From assembly GCA_963805795.1 (NCBI GenBank), contig CAWDVG010000002.1, positions 1 through 64,000 on the forward strand: a DNA stretch of 64,000 nucleotides. Reading direction: 5' to 3'. Of the stretch, positions 12,910 through 21,408 are shown one piece after another (positions within the stretch are counted from its first letter, which is position 1; each line of letters starts with the position of its first letter). The DNA is from CAWARU01 sp963805795 (lineage in GTDB: Bacteria; Pseudomonadota; Gammaproteobacteria; UBA6186; Azoamicaceae). A program made the translations under genes and the position numbers. Below the pieces are notes generated by a model. The model worked only from the letters and a program-made list of their open reading frames with translations, had not been told where the DNA came from and searched no databases.

Positions 12910-14489
12910 TTCAGTCCCTACAAAATAAAGACCTATATGATCATCCTATTGTTCAGTTTGAGGTAATAGAAACACATCTATCTTGGATTCTCTTAACAGG
13001 ATATTATGCCTATAAAATTAAAAAGGCCATTCAATTCCCCTTTGCCGATTTTAGTAGTCTAGAAAAACGCTATTTCTATTGTCAAGAAGAATTACGTTTA
13101 AATCAAAGACTCGCTCCCACTTTGTATTTAGAAGTGGTCACTATTCATGGGTCTTATGAGCATCCTAGTGTTAAATCAAGCGCAGATAAATCGACAAGGG
13201 ATAATACGATTATTGAATATGCCGTAAAAATGATGCAATTTGATCAAGAAAGACTGCTCAGCAGGCTCGCAGAAAAAAATGAAATATCCATCCCCATAGT
13301 ACAGTCTATTGCATATACTTTATCTCGTTTTCATAAATCTGCCCCCGTTTGTAAAGCTTCATCCCTTTTTGGCACCGAGATAGCGATTCAAAAACCCATG
13401 CTAGATAATTTCCAAGATAGCAAAAAAATACTCAAAAAAATGACAGAAAAAATATCCGAAAAAAGTTTCAAAGAAAATATAAACGCGATCATGCTGCAAC
13501 TAGAACATCTCGAACACAAAAGCAAAGAAGATTTGTTAAGACTAACACCTATTATAAATCAAAGAAAACAAACCGGTTTTATTCGAGAATGTCATGGAGA
13601 TTGTCATTTAGGCAATATGGTTTTGATAGAGGATGAACCTGTCATCTTTGATTGTATTGAATTTAACCCAGAATTTCGCTGGATTGATACGATTAATGAA
13701 ATCGCATTCCTAACGATGGATTTACAAGCCCGTTCCACAGCCGAATTAACCTTCTCTTTCTTAAATACTTATTTAGAATTATCTGCTGACTATGAAGGAT
13801 TAGCTTTGCTTTCGTTTTATCAAACATACCGAGCCATGGTACGCGCAAAAGTGGCTTTATTATCTATCCCCTCTACTCTATCTACCCTGGTTAAGCCAAC
13901 AAAGCAAATATCAGAATGCATGCGGTATCTTAATCTGGCAAAAACGTTTCATCAGAAACAAATGCCAAAATTAATCATCACTCAGGGTGTTTCTGGCTCA
14001 GGAAAAACATGGCTTGCAACACATTTGGCGCCCGAAATACAGGCTATTCATCTTCGATCCGATATTGAACGCAAACGATTGTCTTTAGCTTCCGATGCGC
14101 GTTACAAAACCCAAAATCAAAAGAGAGTATATCAAATTTTGTTTAATAGCACTCAAAATTTATTAGAAAATGGCTTTTCTGTAATCGTCGATGCGACCTT
14201 TTTACGTTTTCAAGACAGAAAACAATTTATGAATTTGGCAATGCAATATAATATTCCTTTTTATATCTTGCATTGCGAGGCTAGTGGCGAGGTTCTAAAA
14301 CAACGCATCTTAAGTCGCTTGTTGGAAAAAAAGGATGCTTCAGAAGCAACTCATGCGGTTTTAGAGCAGCAGCTGTCTGGTCTAGAACCTTTACAGGATC
14401 TTGAATTAAAATATCGTATTAGCGGCACAGGGAATGAAATATTGACCTTTGACAAAATTAAAGAACGACTGACCGTTTTTTTTAAATAA
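12882..14489 (+). CDS. Phosphotransferase-like / P-loop kinase fusion protein
   Basis: The 535-residue protein joins two domains. Residues 1-340 are aminoglycoside-phosphotransferase-like, with the catalytic loop CHGDCHLGNM and the metal-binding IFDCIEFN. Residues 365-535 form a P-loop kinase (Walker A GVSGSGKTWLA near 370-377) of the AAA_33/zeta-toxin-like type. This fusion is widespread in bacteria (COG2187 joined to COG0645) and its substrate is unknown; drug resistance should not be assumed. The annotated ATG overlaps hemL by 28 bp; a second ATG three codons later (12891) is equally plausible. It ends 6 bp from the convergent sfsA. Confidence 0.8.
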   Translation: MARMENRGIIQSLQNKDLYDHPIVQFEVIETHLSWILLTGYYAYKIKKAIQFPFADFSSLEKRYFYCQEELRLNQRLAPTLYLEVVTIHGSYEHPSVKSSADKSTRDNTIIEYAVKMMQFDQERLLSRLAEKNEISIPIVQSIAYTLSRFHKSAPVCKASSLFGTEIAIQKPMLDNFQDSKKILKKMTEKISEKSFKENINAIMLQLEHLEHKSKEDLLRLTPIINQRKQTGFIRECHGDCHLGNMVLIEDEPVIFDCIEFNPEFRWIDTINEIAFLTMDLQARSTAELTFSFLNTYLELSADYEGLALLSFYQTYRAMVRAKVALLSIPSTLSTLVKPTKQISECMRYLNLAKTFHQKQMPKLIITQGVSGSGKTWLATHLAPEIQAIHLRSDIERKRLSLASDARYKTQNQKRVYQILFNSTQNLLENGFSVIVDATFLRFQDRKQFMNLAMQYNIPFYILHCEASGEVLKQRILSRLLEKKDASEATHAVLEQQLSGLEPLQDLELKYRISGTGNEILTFDKIKERLTVFFK

Positions 14490-14495
14490 AATGCC

Positions 14496-15215
14496 TTATT
14501 TATAGACGATGTTTTCCGATAATAATACCGGAATTCTAGACTCTAGCGTTATTTCTTGCAATGATATATGCGTTCGATACGCTAGAACTTCAACGCCGGC
14601 CAAAGCAGCTGCGCGCAACATCTTGCCATAAGGCGGATGAATGGAGTCTGCGAGACGCAAACAACGGATGCCTGTATTTTGAATACAATAAAATAACACA
14701 GCGCGATTACCTAATTCTTTTTGTGTTATTAATTCCTGAATTTGGGTCACACTTTGATTTAAGGTTTCTGGAAAATAACCTTCACCCCTTTCATCACCAA
14801 AAAAAACGGGTTCGATATGGATAAAGCATTGTTCTCCATTTTCTTTTAATAACAATTCAATATTGTTAGTTTGAGGAACAGTAACATGGGTCTGTAAAAA
14901 GCGATAATCTTTTAACTCCGGAATCATTTCTTGACACAAGCCCTCACGTACAAGAATCTGTGCATAAACTGGGTTCACTGCAACCAATTCTCCGCCATTG
15001 ATTTCCGTCAATTCTAGAACCTCTAAATAACCCTGTGCTAATCGATTTGCAGCAGAAAACCAAATTCGGCTTCCCAAAACATCACAATTTAATAGAGGAC
15101 CCAAATTGGGGCAATAAATCATTCTCCTTTTTCTGTTCGCTAAAATAACCTCGATTAGAAATCGAAAACTACGCTTTAATAGGACGGCATCAGTTAAAGG
15201 TTTTTTAAACTTCAT
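14496..15215 (-). CDS. sfsA: Sugar fermentation stimulation protein A
   Basis: SfsA is a small nuclease-fold protein first linked to maltose gene expression; its true role is unsettled. The 239-residue protein carries the family features: KRSFRFLIEVIL near the N-terminus, NLGPLLNCDVLGSRIW, and the C-terminal LAYRTHISLQEITL. Its length is close to E. coli SfsA (234). The expected charged residues of the PD-(D/E)XK-like core are less obvious than usual (VFFGDERGEGYFPETL). sfsA next to dksA is a conserved gammaproteobacterial pairing, though here the two are divergent. Confidence 0.88.
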   Translation of the reverse strand: MKFKKPLTDAVLLKRSFRFLIEVILANRKRRMIYCPNLGPLLNCDVLGSRIWFSAANRLAQGYLEVLELTEINGGELVAVNPVYAQILVREGLCQEMIPELKDYRFLQTHVTVPQTNNIELLLKENGEQCFIHIEPVFFGDERGEGYFPETLNQSVTQIQELITQKELGNRAVLFYCIQNTGIRCLRLADSIHPPYGKMLRAAALAGVEVLAYRTHISLQEITLESRIPVLLSENIVYK

Positions 15216-15377
15216 AGACCCTTCACAAGTTTGCTATTTATATTACTTTCTTGGCGACAGTCCCAACACAAAGTCGGAAATGTTTCAATAATAAATGTCG
15301 GCCAGAGTCAAAAAATGATGAGTGGTGTAATAGTGTAACTACACCATTGATATTGCTTAGTCTTTCTGCTATATACC

Positions 15378-15395
15378 TATGATCATATGATCATA
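15378..15395. promoter_or_regulatory. Perfect 18-bp palindrome upstream of dksA
   Basis: TATGATCATATGATCATA is a perfect 18-bp palindrome in the 269-bp region between sfsA and dksA. It contains two TGATCA units, the shape of an operator for a dimeric repressor. A second, weaker inverted repeat (GGTGTA/TACACC) lies about 50 bp upstream. The regulator is unknown. Confidence 0.4.
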
Positions 15396-15484
15396 CTCAA
15401 AGTGAGCATGCCAATTAGGGTTGAAGTTAAGTTTCGTAACGAAGTTTATGAATTGAGTTATAAGAGGCAGAGGGGGCAGTTGCC

Positions 15485-16009
15485 ATGGTTAGCGAATCTA
15501 GTAATAAAACACCAGCACCAAAGAGGAGTCGTAAAAAAGCGACCACGGAAACTGATACCCAAATGATTAAGGCAGAACCGAACACTATTACAACAGATAG
15601 CATGATGCATTATAAATTCGAACCTTATCAGGCTGAAAAAAATGAAGCCTATATGAATGACAAGCAACTGAAACACTTTCGCAATATTTTAGAAACTTGG
15701 AAGAAAGAATTAATGAAAGAGGTGGATAACACCATCTCGGAAATGAAAGAAGCCAGTGTTCTTGCCGATCCCAATGATCGCGCGACCCAAGAAGAGGCCT
15801 TTAATTTAGAACTTCGTACCCGCGATCGCGAACGTAAGTTGATCCGTAAAATAGAAGAAGCCTTACAACTCATTGATATCAAAGAATATGGTTATTGTGA
15901 ATCCTGTGGTGTGGAAATTGGTATTAGACGTCTTGAAGCCAGACCCACTGCTTTTTTATGTATCGATTGCAAAACCCTAGATGAAATTAGGGAACGCAAT
16001 GTGCAGTAA
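15485..16009 (+). CDS. dksA: RNA polymerase-binding transcription factor DksA
   Basis: DksA binds the RNA polymerase secondary channel and, with ppGpp, tunes stable-RNA and amino-acid promoters. The 174-residue protein has the coiled coil (about 60-130, with the tip NDRATQEEAF) and the zinc finger Cys138-Cys141 and Cys159-Cys162. It is about 23 residues longer than E. coli DksA because of a Ser/Thr/Lys-rich N-terminus (residues 1-40). GAGGGGGC upstream supports the ATG at 15485, but an internal start nearer the conserved region cannot be excluded. The stop overlaps the next ATG by one base. Confidence 0.95.
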   Translation: MVSESSNKTPAPKRSRKKATTETDTQMIKAEPNTITTDSMMHYKFEPYQAEKNEAYMNDKQLKHFRNILETWKKELMKEVDNTISEMKEASVLADPNDRATQEEAFNLELRTRDRERKLIRKIEEALQLIDIKEYGYCESCGVEIGIRRLEARPTAFLCIDCKTLDEIRERNVQ

Positions 16010-16683
16010 TGGAAATTCTAGAAGCCATACAAAATCGCCATTCCACACGCGCCTTCTTAAAGACTAAAGTCAGTAGAGAAACCATTCAAAACATTTTAGA
16101 AATTGCCAAATTTGCACCCTCTGGCGCGAATACCCAACCTTGGTTTGTGATCGCAGTAACAGGAGATATTCAACAAAAAATTGGGCAAGCAATCATTCAT
16201 GCTAGGGAGTCTCAAATTCCAGAGAATCCTGATTATCATTACTATCCTACCCAATGGCGCGATCCTTACAAAACAAGACGGAAAGACTGCGGCTTAGCTT
16301 TGTATTCTGCATTACACATCGCCTATGAAGATAAAGAAAAGCGCAAAGAAGCTTGGTATAGAAATTATTATTTCTTTGGTGCCCCTGCTGGCTTGTTATT
16401 CTTCCTAGATCGCGATCTTGAAAAAGGTTCCTGGATAGATATGGGTATGTTTATTCAAAATGTCATGTTAGCTGCACGAGGGTTTGGACTGGATACTTGC
16501 CCACAAGCCTCTCTGGCTGAATATCCCGATTTAGTAAGGGGCATTTTAGGCATGCCTCCCGAAAAGCTATTACTCTGTGGCATGGCATTGGGTTATAAAG
16601 ACAAACAACAGCCTGTAAATCGATATCAAACGGAACGAGAGACTGCAGCTACATTCAGTCAATTTTTCGGCTTTGATTCTTAA
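16009..16683 (+). CDS. Nitroreductase family flavoprotein
   Basis: This is a 224-residue FMN-dependent NAD(P)H oxidoreductase of the nitroreductase fold. The N-terminal RHSTRAF and the SGANTQPWF segment are the FMN-phosphate and ring-binding motifs, and GLDTCPQASLAEYP is typical of the C-terminal half. The physiological substrate cannot be read from sequence. It is coupled to dksA by a TAATG overlap. Its 3' end overlaps that of the convergent pgi by 29 bp. Confidence 0.88.
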   Translation: MEILEAIQNRHSTRAFLKTKVSRETIQNILEIAKFAPSGANTQPWFVIAVTGDIQQKIGQAIIHARESQIPENPDYHYYPTQWRDPYKTRRKDCGLALYSALHIAYEDKEKRKEAWYRNYYFFGAPAGLLFFLDRDLEKGSWIDMGMFIQNVMLAARGFGLDTCPQASLAEYPDLVRGILGMPPEKLLLCGMALGYKDKQQPVNRYQTERETAATFSQFFGFDS

Positions 16684-18298
16684 CAAACTGCAAAAGACCT
16701 CTTGTAGAACTATCCATTTGCTTTTCTAGTTCCGCGTTTATATGGGATTGTTGATGACTCGGATTGGATATTTGCTCATCCTCTAAGTGAAGGACAATAT
16801 TTTTTGCAAGTTTTTTTCCTAATTCAACGCCCCATTGATCAAATGAATTAATACCCCAGATAGCACCTTGAACAAATACTTTATGCTCAAATAAAGCCAA
16901 CAATGATCCCAATATTTTTGGAGTCAATTTTGGATAAATCAATGTAGAACTAGGACGATCTCCGGGGCATTGTTGTGCTTGGCTTAATTTCTCTTTTGCA
17001 TTAGCCTTGCAACTATAGCCTTCCATTAAAGCTTTACTTTGAGCAAAACAATTGGCTAACAATAATTTTTGATGAGAAGGTAAATCTGCTTCACCTTTCA
17101 CGGCAATTAAAAAATCAACAGGAATAGTGTCAGTTCCTTGATGGAGTAATTGCATAAAAGCATGCTGCCCATTGCAACCCACTCCTCCCCAAATTAAGGG
17201 AGCAGTAGCATAAGACAAACTCTTACCTTGCTGATTGACAGATTTCCCATTACTTTCCATTTCCAATTGTTGAATATAGGCAGGTAATTTTTCTAAGCCA
17301 TCATCATAGGGGATAATGGCCTGATGAGGATAATTCCAGAAATTTCTATTCCAAATACCAAGAAGAGCCATAATAACAGGCATGTTTTCTTGTAAGGCTG
17401 CAGTTTGAAAATGCAGATCCATTTCATAAGCACCTGCTAAAAATGCTTTAAAATGATCCATCCCCATAGATAATATTGCCGGCAAACCTACTGCAGACCA
17501 AACAGAATATCTCCCTCCTACCCAAGGCCAAATTTCAAAAATATTTTCTGGTAATATGCCAAAAGCGCTTGCCAGTGGAACAGCGGCTGTCACCGCGATT
17601 AAATGTTTGGCAGCATTCGCTTCGGTTTTTAATGCAGTTTGAAACCATTCTTTAACTATTTTTGCGTTTTGTAAAGTTTCTGGAGTGGTAAAGGTTTTAG
17701 AACTGATAATACAAAAAGTGCTTTCGGGATTTAATTGTTTTAATACTCTGGTTAATGTTTTTGCATCTACATTAGAAATAAAATGCATTTGAAGATCAGA
17801 TGTTTTATATTCATTTAATGCTTGACACAGTAATGACGGTCCGAGTTCTGAACCACCGATACCAAGACAAATGATGTTGCGAATAGGCTTTGCAGTGGAT
17901 CCTAAATGGCGTTGTTGCCGAATACTTTCAGATAATACTTCCAATCGGTAGAGTACTGCCTGTATATCGGCCTTAACATTATTTCCTTCAACCCAGGTAG
18001 AATTTAACGAGGAATCTCTTAAGGCAGAGTGTAATGCAGGTTGTCTCTCACTTTGATTGATCCTTTCACCAGAGAATAAATCTTGACGATATTGATGTAA
18101 ATGAGCCCCCTCTGCCAAAGCACAAAGCAACCCCAGCGTATTCCTTTGAACTCGTTGCTTAGAGTAATCAAACAGGATATCACAAGCTTCCAAAGAAAAA
18201 TTTTGAAAACGATCTTTATCTTGCAGAAACAGCTCAGGCAAGGTGCAGGTAAAAGCTTGTTGATGTTGAATTAAAGCTTGCCAATATTTATTTTGCAT
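16655..18298 (-). CDS. pgi: Glucose-6-phosphate isomerase
   Basis: Pgi interconverts glucose-6-phosphate and fructose-6-phosphate in glycolysis and gluconeogenesis. The 547-residue protein shows GIGGSELGP, the phosphate-loop SSKTFTTPET, the catalytic Glu in LEMESNGKS, the catalytic His in GQHAFMQLLHQGT and the C-terminal signature GINSFDQWGVELGKKLA with the active-site Lys. Length matches E. coli Pgi (549). The ATG has no strong Shine-Dalgarno, but the N-terminus aligns with the family. Confidence 0.97.
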   Translation of the reverse strand: MQNKYWQALIQHQQAFTCTLPELFLQDKDRFQNFSLEACDILFDYSKQRVQRNTLGLLCALAEGAHLHQYRQDLFSGERINQSERQPALHSALRDSSLNSTWVEGNNVKADIQAVLYRLEVLSESIRQQRHLGSTAKPIRNIICLGIGGSELGPSLLCQALNEYKTSDLQMHFISNVDAKTLTRVLKQLNPESTFCIISSKTFTTPETLQNAKIVKEWFQTALKTEANAAKHLIAVTAAVPLASAFGILPENIFEIWPWVGGRYSVWSAVGLPAILSMGMDHFKAFLAGAYEMDLHFQTAALQENMPVIMALLGIWNRNFWNYPHQAIIPYDDGLEKLPAYIQQLEMESNGKSVNQQGKSLSYATAPLIWGGVGCNGQHAFMQLLHQGTDTIPVDFLIAVKGEADLPSHQKLLLANCFAQSKALMEGYSCKANAKEKLSQAQQCPGDRPSSTLIYPKLTPKILGSLLALFEHKVFVQGAIWGINSFDQWGVELGKKLAKNIVLHLEDEQISNPSHQQSHINAELEKQMDSSTRGLLQFVKNQSRKID

Positions 18299-18367
18299 GC
18301 GCAGTGGAATAACGACTCTGCCATTACTTTACAAATTAGGTTTACAAATTAAGCGACTAGCCATTGA

Positions 18368-18595
18368 TTACATGGCATCTTCATCCTCATATTCTTCTTC
18401 CTCTTCATATTCATCCTCATCTTCCTCTTCTTCTGCCAAAATGACCGGCTGATAAAACTTGATTTCAGAGGAGGATGCTGCATAGCTGATGAGATCTCCT
18501 GCTAAGCTATATCCCATTTCTAAAGCAGCCGCGACTTTTTGCTCAAACGCATCAATAGTTTGGTTACTACCTTCAATCAACATATAAGGTTTCAT
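18368..18595 (-). CDS. Small acidic-tailed protein with DUF1737-like region
   Basis: This is a 75-residue protein starting MKPYMLIEGSN. AAAGGAGAAG just upstream makes this ATG much more convincing than the longer frame beginning at 18688. Residues 3-50 (LIEGSNQTIDAFEQKVAAALEMGYSL) resemble the DUF1737 pattern. The last 25 residues are almost entirely Glu/Asp. The function is unknown. The acidic tail might mediate binding to a basic partner, but nothing shows which. It lies between pgi and pcnB, all on the minus strand. Confidence 0.65.
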   Translation of the reverse strand: MKPYMLIEGSNQTIDAFEQKVAAALEMGYSLAGDLISYAASSSEIKFYQPVILAEEEEDEDEYEEEEEYEDEDAM

Positions 18596-18728
18596 TAACT
18601 TCTCCTTTAGCCAAAAACTAAAACCCAAATCAAATAACAAATGGGCGTGCAAGGCAGTATATCTGAAAACGTCGCAAAGAAAAATCATAACCGCTTAAGC
18701 ATTATCGATATGTAATAACATCCATACC

Positions 18729-20132
18729 TTAACTCTTTACTATCCGTTGATGATGAAATCGCTTTCTTTTTTTGCGCGCCTTATTCGGAATTAAAGCCGA
18801 TATCATGTTCTCTCGACTACTTTCATCCGCTGCAATATAATTTGTCCACCAACTTGCTAATTCCATGGCATCTGGATCTAAAGCTTCCGCCCGAAGTAGT
18901 AAGAAATCATAAGCAGCCCTAAAGCGTGTATGAGAATAAAGGGCTAAGGTCGTTTTTTGACTACGCCTTTTTAAACGGATCTGTAAACTAGAAATTTCTT
19001 TTACAATCTGTACAAGACGTCTGGGAACGGAAAAACTACTTCTTTGCTCCTGCCAAACTTGCTCAAAGGCGCCATGAAATGCCGCATTCAAAGACAATCC
19101 CGTTGTGACTAATTTTTCCATTTCAAATACGACTGGATACCATAATAGAGCAGCCAATAAAAAGTGAGGTGATACTGATTTTTCCTCTCTTATACGTTCA
19201 TCAGTATTATGAAAGGCTAATTGTAGAAAGCGTTCGATCCAATTCCACTTTAAGGGACGAGTTAACAATTTTTCTAGAGAGGGGAACAATATTGCGATGA
19301 AACCATAATGATGTAACAAGCGAAAACTTTCTTTAGAATATCCGCTTAAAAATAGTTTAAGATATTCATCAAATAAGCGAGCAGCAGGAACATTGCTAAT
19401 TAAATTTTTCTGCTCAAAAATAGGTTTTTCGGTATCCGCATGAATTTTAAACTTTAATTTAGCAGCAAAACGTATTGCTCTTAACATCCGCACGGGGTCT
19501 TCCCGATATCGTTGCAGAGGGTCCCCAATAATACGGATAAGTCCGGATTTTAAATCCTGCATGCCCCCTACATAATCAATCAAAGAATAATCAGCAATAT
19601 TATAATATAAGGCATTAATCGTAAAATCTCTGCGAAAAATATCCTCTTCGAGGGTTCCGTAAATATTATCTCGAATAATCATGCCATCTGCACGGGTCCC
19701 GGCAAGGCTAGGATCAACATGATTTGCCGCTGGACCGGCACGAAAAGTAGCCACCTCAACAATATATCTGCCAAAATGCACATGAACTAAACGAAATCTG
19801 CGTCCAATCAAACGACTGTTGCGAAACAACTCTGTGACTTCTTCTGGGCTTGCATTGGTCGCGATGTCGAAATCTTTCGGATGAAGTCCCAATAATACAT
19901 CCCGAACCCCTCCGCCAACTAAATATGCTGAATATCCTGCGTCATGCAATCTATACAATACCTTCAATGAATAAGGACTCATACTTCGACGAGAAAAATT
20001 ATGTTCAGAACGTTGTAATATCAATGGCTGCAATACCTCTCCTGTAAAGCCAGGTTTTATTATTTTAGTTCTTGCTCTCCTTGAGAATTGCTGACAAAAC
20101 CAGCTAATTAACTTAATTAACATTGAAATCAT
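18729..20132 (-). CDS. pcnB: Poly(A) polymerase I
   Basis: PcnB adds 3' poly(A) tails that promote RNA decay. The 467-residue protein has the nucleotidyltransferase head VGGGVRDVLLG followed by DFDIATNASPEE with the catalytic Asp pair, the DGMIIRDN and EEDIFRRDFTINAL segments, and the RNA-binding region with YREDPVRMLRAIRFAAKL. A strongly basic C-terminus (NKARKKRKRFHHQ) is typical of PcnB and helps separate it from the CCA-adding enzyme. The first 50 residues are variable, so a start a few codons inside is possible. Confidence 0.94.
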   Translation of the reverse strand: MISMLIKLISWFCQQFSRRARTKIIKPGFTGEVLQPLILQRSEHNFSRRSMSPYSLKVLYRLHDAGYSAYLVGGGVRDVLLGLHPKDFDIATNASPEEVTELFRNSRLIGRRFRLVHVHFGRYIVEVATFRAGPAANHVDPSLAGTRADGMIIRDNIYGTLEEDIFRRDFTINALYYNIADYSLIDYVGGMQDLKSGLIRIIGDPLQRYREDPVRMLRAIRFAAKLKFKIHADTEKPIFEQKNLISNVPAARLFDEYLKLFLSGYSKESFRLLHHYGFIAILFPSLEKLLTRPLKWNWIERFLQLAFHNTDERIREEKSVSPHFLLAALLWYPVVFEMEKLVTTGLSLNAAFHGAFEQVWQEQRSSFSVPRRLVQIVKEISSLQIRLKRRSQKTTLALYSHTRFRAAYDFLLLRAEALDPDAMELASWWTNYIAADESSRENMISALIPNKARKKRKRFHHQRIVKS

Positions 20133-20274
20133 TTTTTCCTTTTAACATTACGAATACTCATCATAATTCTTAATAATGATTCAAGGAAGCAAAACTATTC
20201 TGGGTTAGGTGGAATTACATCTTTTTATACTGTTTCTACGTTAAAAATTTAGTGCTTCATTGAAACGATTAGGC

Positions 20275-20280
20275 TATAAT
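20275..20280 (+). promoter_or_regulatory. Candidate -10 box of the glycine-rich RRM gene
   Basis: A perfect TATAAT lies 125 bp before the start codon. No good -35 hexamer is found at 16-18 bp, only weakly similar sequence. If it is used, transcription begins near 20287 and produces a leader of nearly 120 nt containing the hairpins at 20288-20357. Confidence 0.45.
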
Positions 20281-20287
20281 AGCCCGG

Positions 20288-20357
20288 ATGGCAAGTCCAA
20301 ATGCTTGCCATTGGCGACCACGTCCCGGCGAAATAAGGCTCCTTGAGGCTCTTATTT
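20288..20357 (+). promoter_or_regulatory. Structured 5' leader of the glycine-rich RRM gene
   Basis: Two perfect hairpins are visible in the presumed leader: ATGGCAAG (20288-20295) with CTTGCCAT (20304-20311), and AAATAAG (20331-20337) with CTTATTT (20351-20357). Long structured leaders are known for cold-shock and RNA-binding protein genes, where they allow autoregulation or temperature control. That role is inferred here. Confidence 0.5.
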
Positions 20358-20404
20358 CAAAACCGTAGCGCTGTCATTATTATGTGTCTCAGGAGCAATT
20401 TGTT

Positions 20405-20779
20405 ATGCAAAATCAATTATTTATTGGTAATTTGGCCTTCTCAACCACCAAGGAAGATCTTGAAGGTGCTTTCTCTGTGTATGGTCAAATTATCGAAGTT
20501 AAAATCCCAACTGACCGCTACACTGGCCGTGTACGTGGCTTTGCTTTCGTCACTTTTGAAAATCAGCAATCTGCTGAAAAAGCATTGGCGTTAGATGGCA
20601 AAGAATTAAATGGCCGACCCATTCGAGTAAACGTTGCCCAAGAGAAAAAAGAGGGTAGCGGTGGACGTGAAGGCGGCGGCAGCCGTGGCGGTAGAAGCAG
20701 TGGTGGCCAAGGTGGCGGCGCTGGTCGTAGTCGCACGGGTCATGGCGGCGGCAATGGTGGTTCGCGCGAAAGATGGTAA
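20405..20779 (+). CDS. Glycine-rich RRM RNA-binding protein
   Basis: This 124-residue cytoplasmic protein has one RNA-recognition motif at 1-80 (RNP2 LFIGNL, RNP1 RGFAFVTF) followed by a Gly/Ser/Arg-rich tail. Proteins of this type occur in cyanobacteria and many Legionellales and are often cold-induced; a role in RNA chaperoning is likely but not shown. I chose the ATG at 20405, preceded by AGGAG at nine bases, over the upstream GTG at 20384, because it puts the RRM at the N-terminus as is usual. The RRM is similar to that of the membrane-anchored protein at 10835-11464. Confidence 0.88.
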   Translation: MQNQLFIGNLAFSTTKEDLEGAFSVYGQIIEVKIPTDRYTGRVRGFAFVTFENQQSAEKALALDGKELNGRPIRVNVAQEKKEGSGGREGGGSRGGRSSGGQGGGAGRSRTGHGGGNGGSRERW

Positions 20780-20788
20780 AACAATAAT

Positions 20789-20919
20789 GTCTTTATCCAA
20801 AGCCTTTCAAGTTACGAGGAGACGCCGGCGAAAATGAGCAGCGCAGCATACAAATTAGTAGGTGAGCAGCGAATCCAGCCGGCAACAAAGTCGCAGCTTG
20901 AAAGGCAAAGGATATAGAC
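20789..20919. repeat. 131-bp imperfect inverted-repeat element
   Basis: The 29-bp ends (20789-20817 and 20891-20919) are reverse complements at 23 of 29 positions; shared blocks include GCCTTTCAAG and its complement. The interior is more GC-rich than the surroundings and contains two GAGCAGCG copies and two CCGGC blocks. It looks like a small dispersed element or a strong transcript-end structure after the RRM gene. No coding capacity is visible. The rest of the 20780-21087 gap holds a GGGG-CTG/CAG-CCCC hairpin near 20938-20972. Confidence 0.5.
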
Positions 20920-21087
20920 TTAAGGGCTAGGCTACTCCTTGGGGTGCTGTGCTATTTGTACCAGCCCCAAACGACGATGAAAATCCAAATAATTCAAGTA
21001 AGTAAACAATTATTACTATATTAGTATAAAATTTGGGCTTGATATTCAATATTTAATATTAAGTATCGGAATAATAAGGAGCAATGT

Positions 21088-21408
21088 ATGAGCTTAGGGT
21101 ATATAATGGTCTTTTGTACCTGTCCCTCACAGAATATTGCTTTAGAAATTGCTCGTAAAATCGTCGAAGACAAGCTGGCTGCTTGCGCGAGTATTATTCC
21201 CGGACTTACTTCCATCTATACTTGGGAAGGAAAGACTGAAACTAGTTCTGAGGTGCTGTTATTACTTAAAACAACCGAACAGTCTTATCCGCAGTTAGAA
21301 AAGACGTTAATTCATTTACACCCATATGAATGTCCAGAAGTCATTGGGGTTCCGATTGAACATGGTCATAAAGGATATTTACAATGGTTAAAAAATTCTG
21401 TCGATTAA
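21088..21408 (+). CDS. cutA: Divalent-cation tolerance protein CutA
   Basis: CutA is a small trimeric protein linked to copper tolerance by early genetics; its biochemical role is unclear. The 106-residue protein shows the family pattern: FCTCPSQNIALEIARKIVEDKLAAC, IPGLTSIYTWEGK, SSEVLLLLKT and the C-terminal HPYECPEVIGVPIEHGH. AAGGAG precedes the ATG. It overlaps dsbD by 25 bp, the same cutA-dsbD order as in E. coli, so the pair is probably one operon. Confidence 0.95.
   Translation: MSLGYIMVFCTCPSQNIALEIARKIVEDKLAACASIIPGLTSIYTWEGKTETSSEVLLLLKTTEQSYPQLEKTLIHLHPYECPEVIGVPIEHGHKGYLQWLKNSVD

Noticed and set aside
12882..14489. Aminoglycoside resistance gene
   Set aside because: The N-terminal domain only shares the phosphotransferase fold; its fusion to a P-loop kinase is a common chromosomal protein of unknown substrate.
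18596..18688. Longer start of the small acidic-tailed protein
   Set aside because: The ATG at 18595 has a strong ribosome site and the upstream residues are unlike the conserved part.
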